Origin: Heterobasidion occidentale | Lineage: Eukaryota > Basidiomycota > Agaricomycetes > Russulales > Bondarzewiaceae | Direction of reading: 5' to 3' | Assembly (NCBI GenBank): GCA_039111635.1 | Contig: JBCAQO010000029.1 | Coordinates: 1 to 59,368 of the forward strand | Length of the DNA stretch: 59,368 nucleotides | Part shown: piece by piece, positions 1-11,902 of the stretch | Numbering within the stretch: the stretch's first letter is position 1 | Layout of the letters: each line of letters opens with the position of its first letter | Position numbers and translations under genes: made by a program | The notes under the pieces: generated by a model | The model's database searches: none | Seen by the model: the letters and a program-made list of their open reading frames with translations, nothing else | Told to the model about the DNA's origin: nothing

Positions 1-2409
1 ACTATGTAGCACAATTCGCAGGAAAACACACGCCCTTCGAGAGGCCTGATCTTGATACAGATTTTGCACTGCTCGAAGCACGAGTATTTTCGTCATAGAG
101 ACGATGCCAGTCAGCGCTCGGCGATGGTAGACGAACTTGAGAAACATTGATGCCGCCAGTTGGTAGTAGGGCGACCAAGCGGCATGAATCTGCTGGTGGT
201 TTGATGTCAGACACATCGAGGAGCAAGGCACTGAGAAGGCCATCAATACTACGTAACAACAACCTGGATGTTCATGATCAGGACTTCGACAGGGTGTGGT
301 GTGTGATGTTGATGCTTTGCAGCCCGGGATCTTTCGGAGCTTCCGATTCCTAGAAAATACATGGATCAATGGAATTTACGGACTAAGTTTTTTCTGACAT
401 AACATACGAGAGTGAGTTCCACTGAGATCCGAACTCAGTGCAAGTCGAAGATTCAACGTCTTGGCTACAAACGCAGATTCAAGTGTAGGTGAGATGCATT
501 GAGCGCGGAGCTGCCAGAAGCGAATAAAGTGAGACAATGTTGACAATCAAATCAGCACCTTAGCAAAGTTTCTATGCTGACCACCTACGTGTTCAACTAT
601 ACGGATTCCAAATATTGACAACAATTTCATGATCTCTAAGTTTACCAGTCCTTCGAGGTCTTCAGGCTGAGGCGGATACGCCCTTCGCACTGGTTGTACC
701 GATTATGAACGCTCAATGAGCAAGCGCAACTTCTATGGTTGCTAGTGTGTGAAAAGTTGATGAATGAACAAAGGCCAAGTTGGACAGGAATAGACGACGA
801 TTCTTTGGATGATTCGATATCAACTCCAAAGAGCAGTTTGAGTTTTCCGAGCATCCGTTGATCGGGCCAGGGATAGATCGCTTGAACGGACTTCAAGTCC
901 TGGGAATGAATAAAACACTTGCTTAGCTACTACTACGCTCAGACGGAATAGAGCAAAACACACTATGGTATTGGACAGCCAAAGGAGACCATCGTATCGC
1001 CATATAGATACCTGTGACAGGGCATTCGGGAATGGAAGAAATGAACGGTCGACAATGAAGTGCCCGACGATGTTTGACGGCAGAGAAGATGGACACACTC
1101 CAAATCAGGTCCTTAAAAATAGCGACATCGTCGCATGATGGATCCGAGTCTTGGCCGGAAGATGGTGAAGGCGCTAGCATGGGAGAGACCGATCCTTTTG
1201 CGGGCATCTTTTTCACAAGTGAGGCTGTTTGTGAGTCTTGGTATCCTAGGCCACAGTCGCCGCGGTTTGAATAGAAGGGTAAGCAATCAAGGTAGAGATA
1301 AGCATCATCTCATGAGCGACAGTAAGATCAACCATTCGTACGTGAAGAACTCACTGTGCAATACATCTTAAGCTTTTTGATATCATTAGTTGCCCGATAC
1401 GCACACTCATATATCAGTGGAGTTACAGTACTATTTCAAGCAGACACCGACATGAGACCAGAACCGAGGTATGAGAAACAGGAATGATGGCACGTATGCC
1501 TTGGCCACAAGTCGAAGATCGTCGCATCCATCCCCGATGACCCGGAACGACTTGGATGCTAGCCAGGCTGTCCTTCGGTTGCGTCTCCTCGCCGAGTAGC
1601 CACATATGGAGCCTCAAGACATGAGAATAGCGAACGATCTCCACTCACCATCGTGATTGCACACTATCTTCTAGCTGGATAGGCCCGGCCACACAACATA
1701 GCGAATCCCTGTTCCGAACAGTGCCAAGGGCACAGTGATCATCGTCGTCAGAAGTTTTCCTTGATTTATTGTTCTCAAGAAAGATGATGGAGGTGTACAA
1801 GCCGGAGCCTTTGACCTAAGACCGCATCAGCTCTCGAATTGGGGTGCGGGAGTTAACTGAACAAATAAGATCATGCCTTTATGGATGGCATATGGGCGCC
1901 AGAACTGGTGGTCTAGTCAAGTGACATTTGTTGGCTAGTTGAATATGTCGCATGCGAGGTTCGTATAGTTATCTGGAAAGAACGATGATAATGTTAGGAA
2001 GATGCCCATCTTCAAGGCACGGGTTCTACACAGCTAACACATCCTTGAACCAGTTATCACGTGATAGTTTCAAGGCGGTGAGTCATCCATGAAGACCGAG
2101 CGTAAAATACTTTGGCGTCGAGGGAGCCGCCACTGAGGGTCCCTTGTAGTGTCGGAAACATTCGTTGATGAGAGGAACGAAGTTGTCCAGGTGAGAGCGC
2201 GTGCTTGGGAAAAGGAACGTCTTTCGGACTTGATAAAACGGACTCGCTTTGTTGGTCGAAGTTTCGGGTTTGTATTACCAGTATTATCGGAAGGGTCGAT
2301 ATGCACCATCCATATATGGATGTTGTCGAGGCTATCGGAGAGAGTCTGTATATTCAAAACAGAGTTTGCCCCCTTAGGCACTCGAATACCTAGTAGGCCA
2401 CGTGAGAAC
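1..2409. other. Region without a recognisable gene
   Basis: Only short overlapping frames on both strands are present here, none with a recognisable domain, a consistent intron pattern or protein-like composition. A 6-bp stem with a TTCGGAT loop near 424-442 resembles a tRNA T-arm on the minus strand, but no cloverleaf can be built around it. I read this stretch as intergenic or strongly decayed sequence. Confidence 0.5.
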
Positions 2410-2411
2410 TA

Positions 2412-2446
2412 AGATAGGCCGCATGCAAACGCGACTACATCACGTG
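2412..2446 (+). repeat. Left terminal inverted repeat of the DDE transposon
   Basis: Starts AGATAGGCCGCATGC and matches the reverse complement of 5148-5182 at 34 of 35 positions. The first base after the flanking TA is A. These ends are the expected transposase cleavage sites. Confidence 0.9.
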
Positions 2447-2595
2447 GGGTTACTTTTAACGTGACAATTGGTGACCGTCGAGTGACAAAGAACATGTTAA
2501 GTAGGTAATCAATGATATTTGTTACTGATAAGTGAGTTGGGGGATAGGAGAGACAGAGAGCCTGCGGCGAGAGACACAACAACATCAGAAAGATA

Positions 2596-4866
2596 TTACT
2601 TGATGTTGTCTAGCTGGTCTAAGATGGTGTCTGGGAGTGTGCGATGGCCATGGTAAATTTTTGCTGCCCAACTTGCCTGCTTGCCAGACAATCCTTTTCG
2701 ATAAGCATCCATAAACCGATGTGCTCGTATTGAGAATCTATTGGCATGGCAAGTTAGATATAAAGTTAGCCTTGGTAAGGACTTGCACTCAAATGTGAGG
2801 ACTCACCGTCGTATAGATTGAATTGAAACAGCAGCAAGAGCTTTCTTTACGTTTTGTTCAAGGTCAGCCTCCTTTGAAGAGGGAGGGAAATCTCGGTATA
2901 TACGCTTTGCACGCCCCCAACACTGCTCAATTGGACTGAGCTCGCAGTGAAATTTTGGAAGAAAAATAATTTGAAAACCACGAGCTCGACAATGAGTCTC
3001 CAATATAGACTCGACATTCTCGAAGTCAGGCTGACTGTAAAGCAGTCGACGACAGCAGCAGCGAGAAGTGTCATTCGGACACTTGAACCTAGGGCATTCC
3101 GCTCGTAATTCTTGAACATCATGATACCCGCGCTCCTCCAAAATCCTTACCATGCCTTTGAAGACACCAGCCGCATGATCCGGATGCTCGCCATCTGAAA
3201 AATACAGTGACTGGGGGTGCCCATTGAACATAGCGTCAACCATCCGCACTTTCTCCTTCATAACCTTTCCATCCACACCATGAACCAGCTTTCCATCGGC
3301 ATCAAGCTTATTCCGAAGGACACCAAAGTTGGAGGGACCGGTAGACTTGGAGGGAAATTTGGGCATCTTTCGGGCTGATAGAGCATCATCAGGCCGCTTT
3401 AGGTGAGTTGTCGCATTGTCAAAAATCAGAATATGTTTGTCATAGGGAAAGTGATCCTCGAGAATGTTCATCGCCTTTGTCGCATGCTCCAAGATATCAC
3501 TATTTGTGAAATATCCATCGCGCGCCTTCCCTGTCTTGAAATAGACTCGTGCCTCTACTGCTCCATCAAGCGACCGCAGCCAACCATAGTCAGCGGAGAC
3601 GAAATCGGCCACCATCAGTGAGGCGCCCTCTCCTTTTGATTGTGGGACAGCATTCTCACCGGTGTGAACCCAGCGGACATGCCGTCGATCGTTTGCATAG
3701 AAGGTCGACTCATCATGATACCAGATGACAGTGCGGCGCTCTTGTGGACATGGACCATCTCTCCCCTCTTCAGTACCATCTTGTTTCCACCTGCGAGACG
3801 TTTCCTCAAATTGCGCCATTCTCGGAAGAAAGGAGGTCTGTCGGTACGCCACCACATCGCTGCGCTCGTGTCCATCAACATACTGGCCTGTAGGGCTCTT
3901 TCGCCAGCGATAACCAACCGCGTGCATCCATCGCTGAGCTGTCGCCAATGATATATTCCTCTTCAGTGAGTACCGGTTCTTGATCTCCGCGCTGTTCACA
4001 AACCGGACCACTGCTGCTGCACTGACATATTCACCAATTCCCATCAGGTGTTCATGTATGGCCTTCGCAAGATCCCTGGATTCTAGCATAGAAGCATTCC
4101 ATGAGCCATAGAGATTGAATGGCAGGTTTTCCGGATCATTAATGAAGGAGCGGGACCAGGTACGCAGCTTTTTTGCCGTGTGAGTGCTCTTTCCGTGGGT
4201 TTCTGCTGTTTTCACTGAGGCCATCATCCAGCCGAGTCGTCGTTTCTTGTCTGCATATGCAGCGAGAAACATCAACATCATTTCCAGCCGCCTCCGCAAG
4301 AGCTTGTCACCCATAAACGGCTTATGCCCCTTTCTGCTCCGACGAGGGGGATGCAAGATCTGTTCCAGATGACACATTGCAGCATGTGCCTCTTCAATCG
4401 ATGGCGGGCCAAGGAAAGTGCCGCCGTTAGTGGATTCCTTCATCTGGCTTGCTTTGTCGTGCAAATCAGGGTTACTGGGCTGCTCAGGTGAGTTATCGAG
4501 CCCTGACATTAGACTGGCACTGACTCACAGGTTCCGAACTTCTTGATTCTGCTTCGACTCGTGGTGCAAGGCTCTCCATGCCTTGACTAAGGCTCAGCTC
4601 CGATACCCCTTCCGTCATTCTTCTCGCGGCAGACTTGCAAGATTGCTGGGTGCCGACAACAGCCAAATAGTTCCTTATAAAGCAGCCTTCCATGCCTCTT
4701 TCACCCACCGGGATCTGTTGGTAAGAGGGCCTTCATAGAATTCATGGGTGAATTAATAGGTAAGGCTCACATTCTCCTTTTGTTCCGGAAATATCCCTCG
4801 ACCTTTCTTCGCCCTGTTACCTAGGTTCTTGATAAATGAAGAGATTGATCGGCGTCGCTTAGGCAT
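2596..4866 (-). CDS. DDE transposase, four exons, intact
   Basis: This is the nuclear enzyme that cuts and rejoins the element ends. I infer exons 4771-4866, 4529-4714, 2807-4479 and 2596-2737; introns are 56, 49 and 69 bp, all GT-AG, and the joined frame is open for 698 residues. The start at 4866 gives a basic N-terminus (MPKRRRS). The large exon shows the catalytic triad: YHDEST for the first Asp, IFDNATTH for the second, and SPIEQCWG for the Glu, followed by the family's usual C-terminal block rich in Arg and Lys (RFMDAYRKG). About 163 residues separate the second Asp from the Glu, against about 34 in classical Tc1, and the insert holds a Cys-rich patch (CPRFKC, then CCC) that could bind metal. 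The gene lies alone between the terminal repeats. The splice sites are inferred, but the exon phases fit exactly. Confidence 0.88.
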
Positions 4867-5147
4867 TGTCGTAGCGCAACACACGCAACGGGCGGCAAGA
4901 TTTGCAATATACTCCTGAGTAAACATGTTTATGCCGCTTCTAGTCAGAGTGACACTCGAAAACATTCGAAAACTATCTCCTCATTGAGTGAGCCCTAATT
5001 CAAAAAAATAGCACCAAGCAAATGTCTGTTAAATCGATACAAATGATCCCTTGGTGCCCAATTTCTTAATTTCTTCTCGGTGAGAGAGGAGATAGCAATT
5101 CTTTGCGAAAGTAACGCCCTTCTCCGCCAAAAGTGACACCTCTGTAT

Positions 5148-5182
5148 CATGTGATGTAGTCGCGTTTGCATGCGGCCTATCT
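5148..5182 (-). repeat. Right terminal inverted repeat of the DDE transposon
   Basis: Reverse complement of the left repeat with one mismatch near the inner end (CATG here, CGTG on the left). It is followed directly by the TA target duplication at 5183-5184. Confidence 0.9.
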
Positions 5183-5184
5183 TA

Positions 5185-6493
5185 ATAGCTGTATGCAATG
5201 ATGTGTGGCTTACCAGTCATCCTATATCGATGGGTAGAGACCAAAGATCCCCAAATCAAACCTCTGGGCAGAAGGAGAACAGGCTGAGCGCACCCAACAA
5301 TGATCTATTGGCAGATATTGCTACAGGGAAGTGCGGGGAGCTTTACAAGACAAGTCTCAAGGTTGCAGAGCCCCACAGTTCGCCAAGATGCTCCAACTTA
5401 ACTATGATGATTGAATCCAGAGATGATTCGGGTTCGATGAGAGGTGCTTGAGTGAAGGAAGGCGATTCTCCTGATCCAATCAAGTAATACGAGGAGCGAC
5501 AGGAGAGCAGATCTAGCTCAAGAGCATAAGTGACGATGCATTCATGGGGACTATCGTGGCCTACAACGGTGATATACCAATATCCATCCCTCGCATTCGA
5601 AGCTATTCGAAGTCGATGGCCTGAGAGGGGCGAAGCCGCCACGTGTCCAGACCAGATATTAGACGCCTGCAAACACGAAAACGAGGTCAAAGCAATGCAC
5701 GCACAGCCCACAGGTATCTGATCTTCAAGCGACCACAGGCCATCCGGAGATGCCCTTGCAGTGATAACAAGATGAGACCAAAGCATGATGGAGCCATGGT
5801 TCCACCGCCTGTGAGATGGCGGTAGAGTGCTCAGTGGACTATGATGGGCCGTTGACCGCCGTTGTTGCATACACAGAAACAGGTCATGCGATAAAAGTTT
5901 GGGCCAAAACCGGTGTGAGGCGGAGCTTCGAGACTGCTTCGAGGGCACGTCACCATCATGGTCTGCGACGTGGAGCATAGCGTAGGACCTCGCGCATTGT
6001 GGTGGTCGATGGCAGTCAATGGCCCGACCACCAGATACCCGCGAGGAAGGAAAACAGCATTGGTTCCGTAGCAGCGCAAAAAAGATGAGGACCCGGAGAG
6101 GTGGCGACAGACCTCTTTTGTTCTCCAAAATATGACGCGAGGAAGGGGATTGTTCGTCGGCAATGAGATTCGGCGGCCTCTACTCCTTGAAATTTGACCT
6201 CTCGAGTTCGCCCACAATCTGTCCTTGCAGACACTCGTTCGTTCACCGACGCGTTCACCGACGCTGTTCCAGACGGCCAAGTCGACAAGTAGATGCATCG
6301 CGAACAGACACGCAGCACGTGGTTCGTCGGCGACGTGACGGCAAACATGGACTCACACCACTCACCACCGTACTACGCGCTGCAACCCAACCCACCCTCA
6401 TACACCTTCTTGCCACCGTCTCCTCTCTCCTCATATCCTCCATCTCCTCTACTTTACCTACCTCTCACTGTCACCCTCACATCCTCTGAACCT
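5185..6493. other. Intergenic region between the transposon and the HMG-box gene
   Basis: A 261-codon minus-strand frame covers 5343-6128 but has an unordered composition, no domain and no support from a matching splice pattern, so I do not call it. The last 200 bp before 6494 are open in frame with the HMG-box gene and Ser/Pro-rich, and could be 5' UTR or an N-terminal extension starting at the ATG at 6293. Confidence 0.4.
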
Positions 6494-8105
6494 ATGTCTG
6501 GCCCTACCCGCACGGCGCGTCCCACGGGCGCCAAACCCCCCAGGCCACCCAATGCCTGGATCCTATACCGCTCCGACAGACTTCGTGCGTTTCCACCCGC
6601 TGCACCGGGAGCCCCACGTCGCCCACAATCCGAAATCTCCAAGGAAATCGCTCGTATGTGGAAAAATGAGGCGGAAGAGACGAAGTCCGAGTACGAGAGG
6701 AGGGCTGAGTTGGCCAAGGCAGAACACGCGCGACAGTATCCCAACTACCGCTTCTGCCCAATGAAGAAAGCCGATAAAGACAAGCTTCGTGAAGAGGCAA
6801 AAGCTGAAAAGGAGAGGGTCAAGGCCGAGATTCGCAAGGCGCGTCAGCGTAGCGTTTATCCGTATCCAACGAGCGCGTCAATCGCGTCGACTTCCACCCC
6901 GTACTTAGAGTACATGCCTGCACCATCCTGGGGACCCGAGGGGTCTCGTGGCATCCCAGGCCTCTCCCCTCCTTGGTCCCAGTCATCTTCTCCCGCAGCG
7001 TCGACGCTATCCGCCGACTCTCCAGGTGCCACTGCCGCTCAAGCCTCCCCGCTCGTGAATTCCTCCCTACAACTCCCAGACACGTGTTCTAGTGGAACTC
7101 CTCGCATCTCGAGCGCCGTTCCCGAGCGCCCGTCTTCGACCCGCATCCCTTCGGTTCCCGATGAGGCCACACCGGCTCCTTCAAATGTGCAGTCGATCCC
7201 TCAACCCAGTTTGCCACAAGTGGAGCCGGCTTCTGTCACTCACCATTGGATGCCTGTTTTGAATGCTCCAACATCTACAGTTGTAGCCAATGCTGGTAAT
7301 ACAGAACCAGTAAGCTCTTGGCCGAACCAGACCAGCCTGTTTGAGCAGCAATTTGATCAAGTACGTAGGCTTGTTTTCGGATATGAACAGCATTTGACCT
7401 TTCGTGAAGGACGCACTCTCTTTTCAGATACCACAGATGGATACAGCTCAAGGTTTCGCGTCTGACGCTCTAGAGTCTAACGAGATGCAAGCGTTGCTTG
7501 CCTCGACTGGCGATCCCTCAGTGTTTCAAGTCGATGTTCTGGGCTCTACTCTTCCTAATGACCCTCCCGAGAACATCGAATTCAGCATCGGCCAGTCGAC
7601 GGATTTGGCGTACGTGTCTCCCGAGGTACTGGCACAATTTCTCAGCCAGTTCCCGTTCGACACCTTAGAAGGCTTCGCGCCTCCTACCGCTGAGTCAACG
7701 GCCGCATCAATGGATGGCATGTGGTATCAACAAACATCCGGGCACGATGACCAGGAGCCCTTTAACGAATATAACAACGACTCCATGTTTCAGTATGTCA
7801 ATTTTGATACCACCTCGGCCTCAACAAGCACCAACACCAGCGCTAGTGACCCATCGAATGCGGAGCCTGTCCAGCACTTTTCAGGTTACACGGAGCCATC
7901 GATGCTCGTCAATCCTCCACCAGTCGTGCATACGTCTCCGCAGGAAGTGCAGCCTCAGCCTTCTGCGCAACAGACCTACGTTCCGCCGTCCGGGGCAACG
8001 AATGCTGGTATCCGCCGCGTTGGAGGCAGCTGGCGGCCCCCCTCGAACTTGCGTAGGTCTTCGGTGGATTCTTCACGGGCATCATCGTGGACGGTACCAG
8101 CTTGA
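6494..8105 (+). CDS. HMG-box transcription factor (MATA_HMG type)
   Basis: This is a predicted DNA-binding regulator in the nucleus. The gene has exon 1 at 6494-7360, a 67-bp intron (GTACGT...TTTTCAG) and exon 2 at 7428-8105, giving 514 residues. An HMG box of the fungal mating-type/sex-factor class occupies about residues 15-95: PPRPPNAWILYRSDRLR, then QSEISKEIARMWKNE, and HARQYPNYRFCP, with the hydrophobic and aromatic positions of the class kept. It is followed by a basic, Lys/Glu-rich helix and then a long Ser/Pro/Thr-rich, probably disordered tail with no further domain. I chose the ATG at 6494 because it directly precedes the box; an in-frame ATG at 6293 would add a low-complexity leader. 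A second HMG-box gene follows on the same strand 1.9 kb away. The target genes are not evident from sequence. Confidence 0.85.
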
Positions 8106-10004
8106 ATATCCTTCAGCAGCCTCATCGCGTCAAACCTTGTGGCCCTGATACCAAGATGGACAGACTGTACTCTTTCTATCTTATTTTTATCACGACCTGT
8201 TACGCATCGCATATCTAAATTTTGGCATCTACGTCATCTCATGCATCTCCCATCCACATCACCACATCCCTTGCTTTCTCGCCTCTGTCTTCGTTATATT
8301 TTCCAGCAACTACCCTATCGACAAGTTATCCTGCAGCTAGATCCCCAGTCGCGTTCGTCTTTTTTGCACATGTTTTCTATCGTCCGCTGTGATCCACCCC
8401 TCTCATTGTCCATCCGCTTTCCTGTCCTCCCGCTTCCTCTCCGCCTTTTCCTCCAAAGTCTTTGATTCTCATTCGTCGCTTTTCTTGCTTTCTGGAAGTT
8501 ATTCCCCGCTGTGTGCTTTGGGCTCGCATCTGTTGACTCCATATTTTAATCACCACATCCCAGTCGCATTGTATATCCCCGTTGATATCCTAACAGAACC
8601 ATCTTCTGATCTCACCGCTGCTTCATCCACTCTCTTCTGCTTTTCCGTTCTGTTCCGTCCCATTGTGCAATCGTCATTGTTATACCTCTTGCCGTTGCCG
8701 TGGGTTGTATATTGTGCTCGAAGCACATAAAAGAATAACATAACATATTTCCTGCGCGCAAGCCGTTCTGAAGGATGTTTTCGGTTCAAGAATAGTGTTT
8801 TCGTAAGTACGCGTTGTGCGGCCGTTGCCGGGTGTGCGCCGGCATCGGATTCGAACCACGGTCTTTGTTCTGGAACTTCCCCAGACTCCCCTCTGGTGCC
8901 AGTCGCCCTTCGTTGCAATGCATAGATCTACTTGGGACCATAGTTTTCGGAGATCCCACCTGCAGCGATTTATCACTTAGCAGAAGGGGTCAATCTTGAT
9001 ATAAGGGGGAGCTGCATCACCTATCATGCCAACGCCAACTCCCAGATAACGGTGCTCTATCAGCTTCGAGGGGATTGGAGCTACTTCATCAATAGCGGAT
9101 CAATTGGCTACCGTTTCATAAGCATGGCTTCATTGCTTTCTTTCACTCGGTATTCCGTTCATGCAGTGCGAAATTGAAACAACTACCTCTTCTCACGACG
9201 CGTGGACCTCGGAAAACCCTGGCTCACAAGAACGTACATGGGCCGCGATTGGAATCAAGGGTCTGGACAGTACGTTAGGCTATCCGCATGAACCCCACAC
9301 CGCAGAAATGCCAGATTCTGACGTTCTCTCTCATTCCTAGAGGCTGTAATTTCTATGTATCATTTTGCCTTCGAGGATGTGGAGAATGACATATCTTGAT
9401 GCACCTCGCTTGGCCTTTGTGCGCCGCGTCTCAACCACGCTCTGTTGTGATACCGTACCATCCTATCACAGGAGATGACAGTTCATTTCACGTTGCACAG
9501 TTCGCTTTTGCAATCCAGGATGGTACAGCAATTCTTGCTGCATACGTACCTGGCTGATTCGCAGTCTCGTGGTATGCCGACCGTCTCCTGTTTTCCTGAC
9601 CTCAACTGACCATCTATCTTGAGTAATAGGGTCGGGCACGGTCGACGGATTATAGTATGATGGTTCTGTTGTGACTACACCGTCTGGTATCGCTGTGCTT
9701 GCCTTTTCCGCTTTTCTGGTTTAACAGTTCCCACAAAACTTTCACTTGAGACTTTAATCCATGCAGCTGTTCTGGGAGGAGGATTGACCGTTGCGGCATA
9801 ACTTCCACTTTTCCGCCACACTGTACACGTGTGCCAAAGCGACGGGAATGCCACAAAGTGGAGTCACCGCCACGGCCAAGCGCGGTTTGTTTGGTATAGT
9901 CTGTCTTTGCACAAACGGCGCATTGACGTGAACCCGACAGGCAGCCTCCTCTTTCACTTCACTCCCACTTCGACCGCCACTTACAACAGGTCACCAACAC
10001 CACG
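8106..10004. other. Spacer between the two HMG-box genes
   Basis: No gene is supported. The first few hundred bases are T/C-rich and are probably the 3' UTR of the upstream gene. A GATTCGAACC string at 8847-8856 resembles a tRNA T-loop but no acceptor or anticodon arm fits around it. A short stretch near 9170-9250 reads DAWTSEN-like in one frame, faintly like a hAT transposase remnant, but stops follow at once. Confidence 0.4.
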
Positions 10005-11119
10005 ATGCCTAAAGTGCAACCCTCTAAAGACCACATTCCCAGACCATTGAATTGTTACATGCTCTATCGAGCTGAAAAGCTGGCCCAATGGCAGCTCACC
10101 CAACCTGATCACGATCGCAAACCGGGAAGAGTTGCGAACGAATGGAGGAACGAGCCGGAGCACGTCAAAGAGAAGTTTCAACAAGTGGCAAAAGAAGTAG
10201 CCTCGCGTCATGCTCTCGAGCATCCCAACTACCGCTATCGACCCAGGAAGAGGAGCGAGAAGAAACCTAGGATGTCGAAGAGAGGAAACGCTTTCAGATC
10301 TCAAGGACACGCCATCCTCTCAACTATGTCTCCATCGAATCTATTCGACTACCTCCCTCTGTCGCCTCTCACCCCACAGAGCGGTTCCTCTGTTATCTTC
10401 GCCCTCTATGCAAGGTGCCCCATGCCACCAAGTAAGTTGCCAGTCATCCTTAGGAATCTGAGCTCAATGTTCTCACATCACATCAATTCTTCTAGGTCTA
10501 CAAAACGCCGGACGTCGTCGGGGTTTCCCCATTGGAAGGCCATCAATCCACTCCCCGCTCTCCTAAAATCTGTCAGCCTCAGGTGGCACCATTCATGATA
10601 AGCCCCGTAAACCTTCCCTTCCACCATCACAACCCGCAGCGCACTCATATAAATGGTCCCACATTCACATCCTGCACTATTCAGGACGGACAGTCTCGAT
10701 CAGCTGCCCCTACCGTCGGCTGCATCTCCCATTCTCATCCTGTCGGATCGTCCCAGTCCAGCTACTACATGACCACCGCACCCAATCTCCCCGTGGAACC
10801 TTTCTATGATGAGCCCCTTGATTATACAGACTCGAATTTCCCGGTCCTCCCTCCCCAACCTCTCCAAGCCTATTTTGATCTCAACCAGCGTACCGAGCAA
10901 CGCACCGAGCAATGTTGGGACTCTATGGGCTATATTGACAACATTCTCGCGTCTTTTAATCCCAACCAACCAGACAACCCTCAACGCGATGACCTCCTAT
11001 TTCAAGTAGCCAAGTTATTCGAAGATTCATACGACCTCTTCGACCTAGGGACTACATCGGCGATGGATCCTTTACTTTTAGAAATTCTAAGGCTACCCAA
11101 GGCAACACTCTCTACATGA
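10005..11119 (+). CDS. Second HMG-box transcription factor, gene model incomplete
   Basis: The ATG at 10005 opens a protein with an HMG box at about residues 9-83: IPRPLNCYMLYRAEKL, KPGRVANEWRNEPEHVKEKF, and HALEHPNYRYRPRK, again the MATA_HMG type. The 3' part (10496-11119) is a Pro/Ser-rich tail ending LPKATLST. A good intron is visible at 10432-10495 (GTAAGT...TTCTAG), but it joins the tail only to the frame used near 10380-10431, not to the frame of the HMG box. Either a further intron lies between about 10275 and 10380 (a weak GTCTCC donor at 10328 with ACAG at 10376-10379 would restore the frame) or the gene has a single-base frame break. The box is closely spaced with the preceding HMG-box gene, suggesting an old tandem duplication, although the two boxes are quite diverged. 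Confidence 0.7.
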
Positions 11120-11361
11120 AAGGTTCTCATGGCGTCATCATTCCGATTTTTCACTGTGTACAACTCATCTATATCTCTCCACTCTGTGTTTATATGCGAC
11201 TAGTCTCCCCTTTCCCCAGCGTTTCCTTGCTCGATGGGTGTACATATATATATTTGATTATTACTAGATATCTAATGAACCGTCCTCGTGGCCTGAGACA
11301 ACATTGCGTCGTCACTAGTCCCAGGAGTGAGTTCTTCAAGCAGCTGAACGTCCACGTATAA

Positions 11362-11902
11362 CTATTTTTGTTGTACCACCTCATAAACCATGTCCATCAC
11401 ACTGCGGAAAGTCTCAGTGTCCTCTGCTGTCACACCTGAGCCTCCGGACCTCTTTTTCAGCGCGATCCCAACGATGACACCTCGATGAGATACGCCCAGC
11501 AGGCCTTCAGACTCTGCGAGCCATGCAATGGTCGCTATCTGAGACGCGTAGAGGGAATATAGGGACTGCATCTCAGATGAGGGTGCTTGTCCGAGAATCG
11601 GTGTGAGTTCGATTGATGGGGGAGGAAGGGGAAGGGGGTGATGGTCAAGGTTTGGACCGGACGTGTCTGGGGGTGGCGCAGGTTGGAGAAGGGTGGTTGA
11701 AGGGATCGTCGCTTGGATCTTTTCACACCTTCAGTTCGCGTTTCGTTGCAGAATGCGAGATTCGTAGATCGTAAATGCGTACCAGGTTTCCGACCTTTCC
11801 GAGTTGGGTGACGAGAATTATGATACGATCTGCAAAGATTTGCAAGACGACATCTGTCTGATTTTCGCTCACAAACCTGTGAATGTGTGCCGTCTGTAAC
11901 AT
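11362..11902 (-). CDS. PSMG3: Proteasome assembly chaperone 3 (PSMG3/PAC3-like)
   Basis: This is a small chaperone that, with PAC4, helps build the alpha ring of the 20S proteasome. I infer exon 1 at 11783-11902, a 64-bp intron (GTACGC...GAAAAG) and exon 2 at 11362-11718; the joined frame gives 158 residues. The signature is QIFADRIIILVTQLGKVGNL at residues 21-40, which aligns well with the VLVTQFGKMGTL core of animal PSMG3. The second exon begins IQATIPS, carries a Pro-rich linker, and ends with a domain containing LYSLYASQIATIAWLAES and GVIVGIALKK. I chose the ATG at 11902 because the frame is closed just upstream. It is transcribed divergently from the MED16-like gene with 245 bp between the two start codons, a layout consistent with a shared promoter. 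The family is best known from yeast Irc25/Poc3 and human PSMG3. Confidence 0.85.

Larger units (their letters stand above)
2412..5182 (-). mobile_element. Complete Tc1/mariner-like (IS630-type) DNA transposon
   Basis: The element is bounded by 35-bp terminal inverted repeats (2412-2446 and 5148-5182) that differ at one position, and is flanked on each side by TA (2410-2411 and 5183-5184), the target duplication expected for the Tc1/mariner/IS630 superfamily. It is 2,771 bp long and contains one intact, spliced transposase gene on the minus strand. Nothing essential looks broken, so the copy may be autonomous and recently active. The family assignment rests on the TA duplication and the D-D-E motifs; the unusually wide second D to E spacing means it belongs to a divergent branch. 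Confidence 0.88.

Noticed and set aside
420..490. tRNA-like sequence on the minus strand (T-arm-like hairpin ACTGAG-TTCGGAT-CTCAGT and an A-box-like TAGCCAAG)
   Set aside because: The middle arm has a 4-nt loop, not 7, and no acceptor stem pairs. At best it is a tRNA-derived remnant.
5343..6128. 261-codon minus-strand frame
   Set aside because: No domain, no protein-like pattern, and no splice sites linking it to other exons.
8836..8905. GATTCGAACC string suggesting a tRNA gene
   Set aside because: The T-stem has at least two mismatches and no anticodon arm can be drawn.
9160..9640. Possible hAT transposase remnant (DAWTSEN-like)
   Set aside because: Only one short match, followed by stops in every frame.
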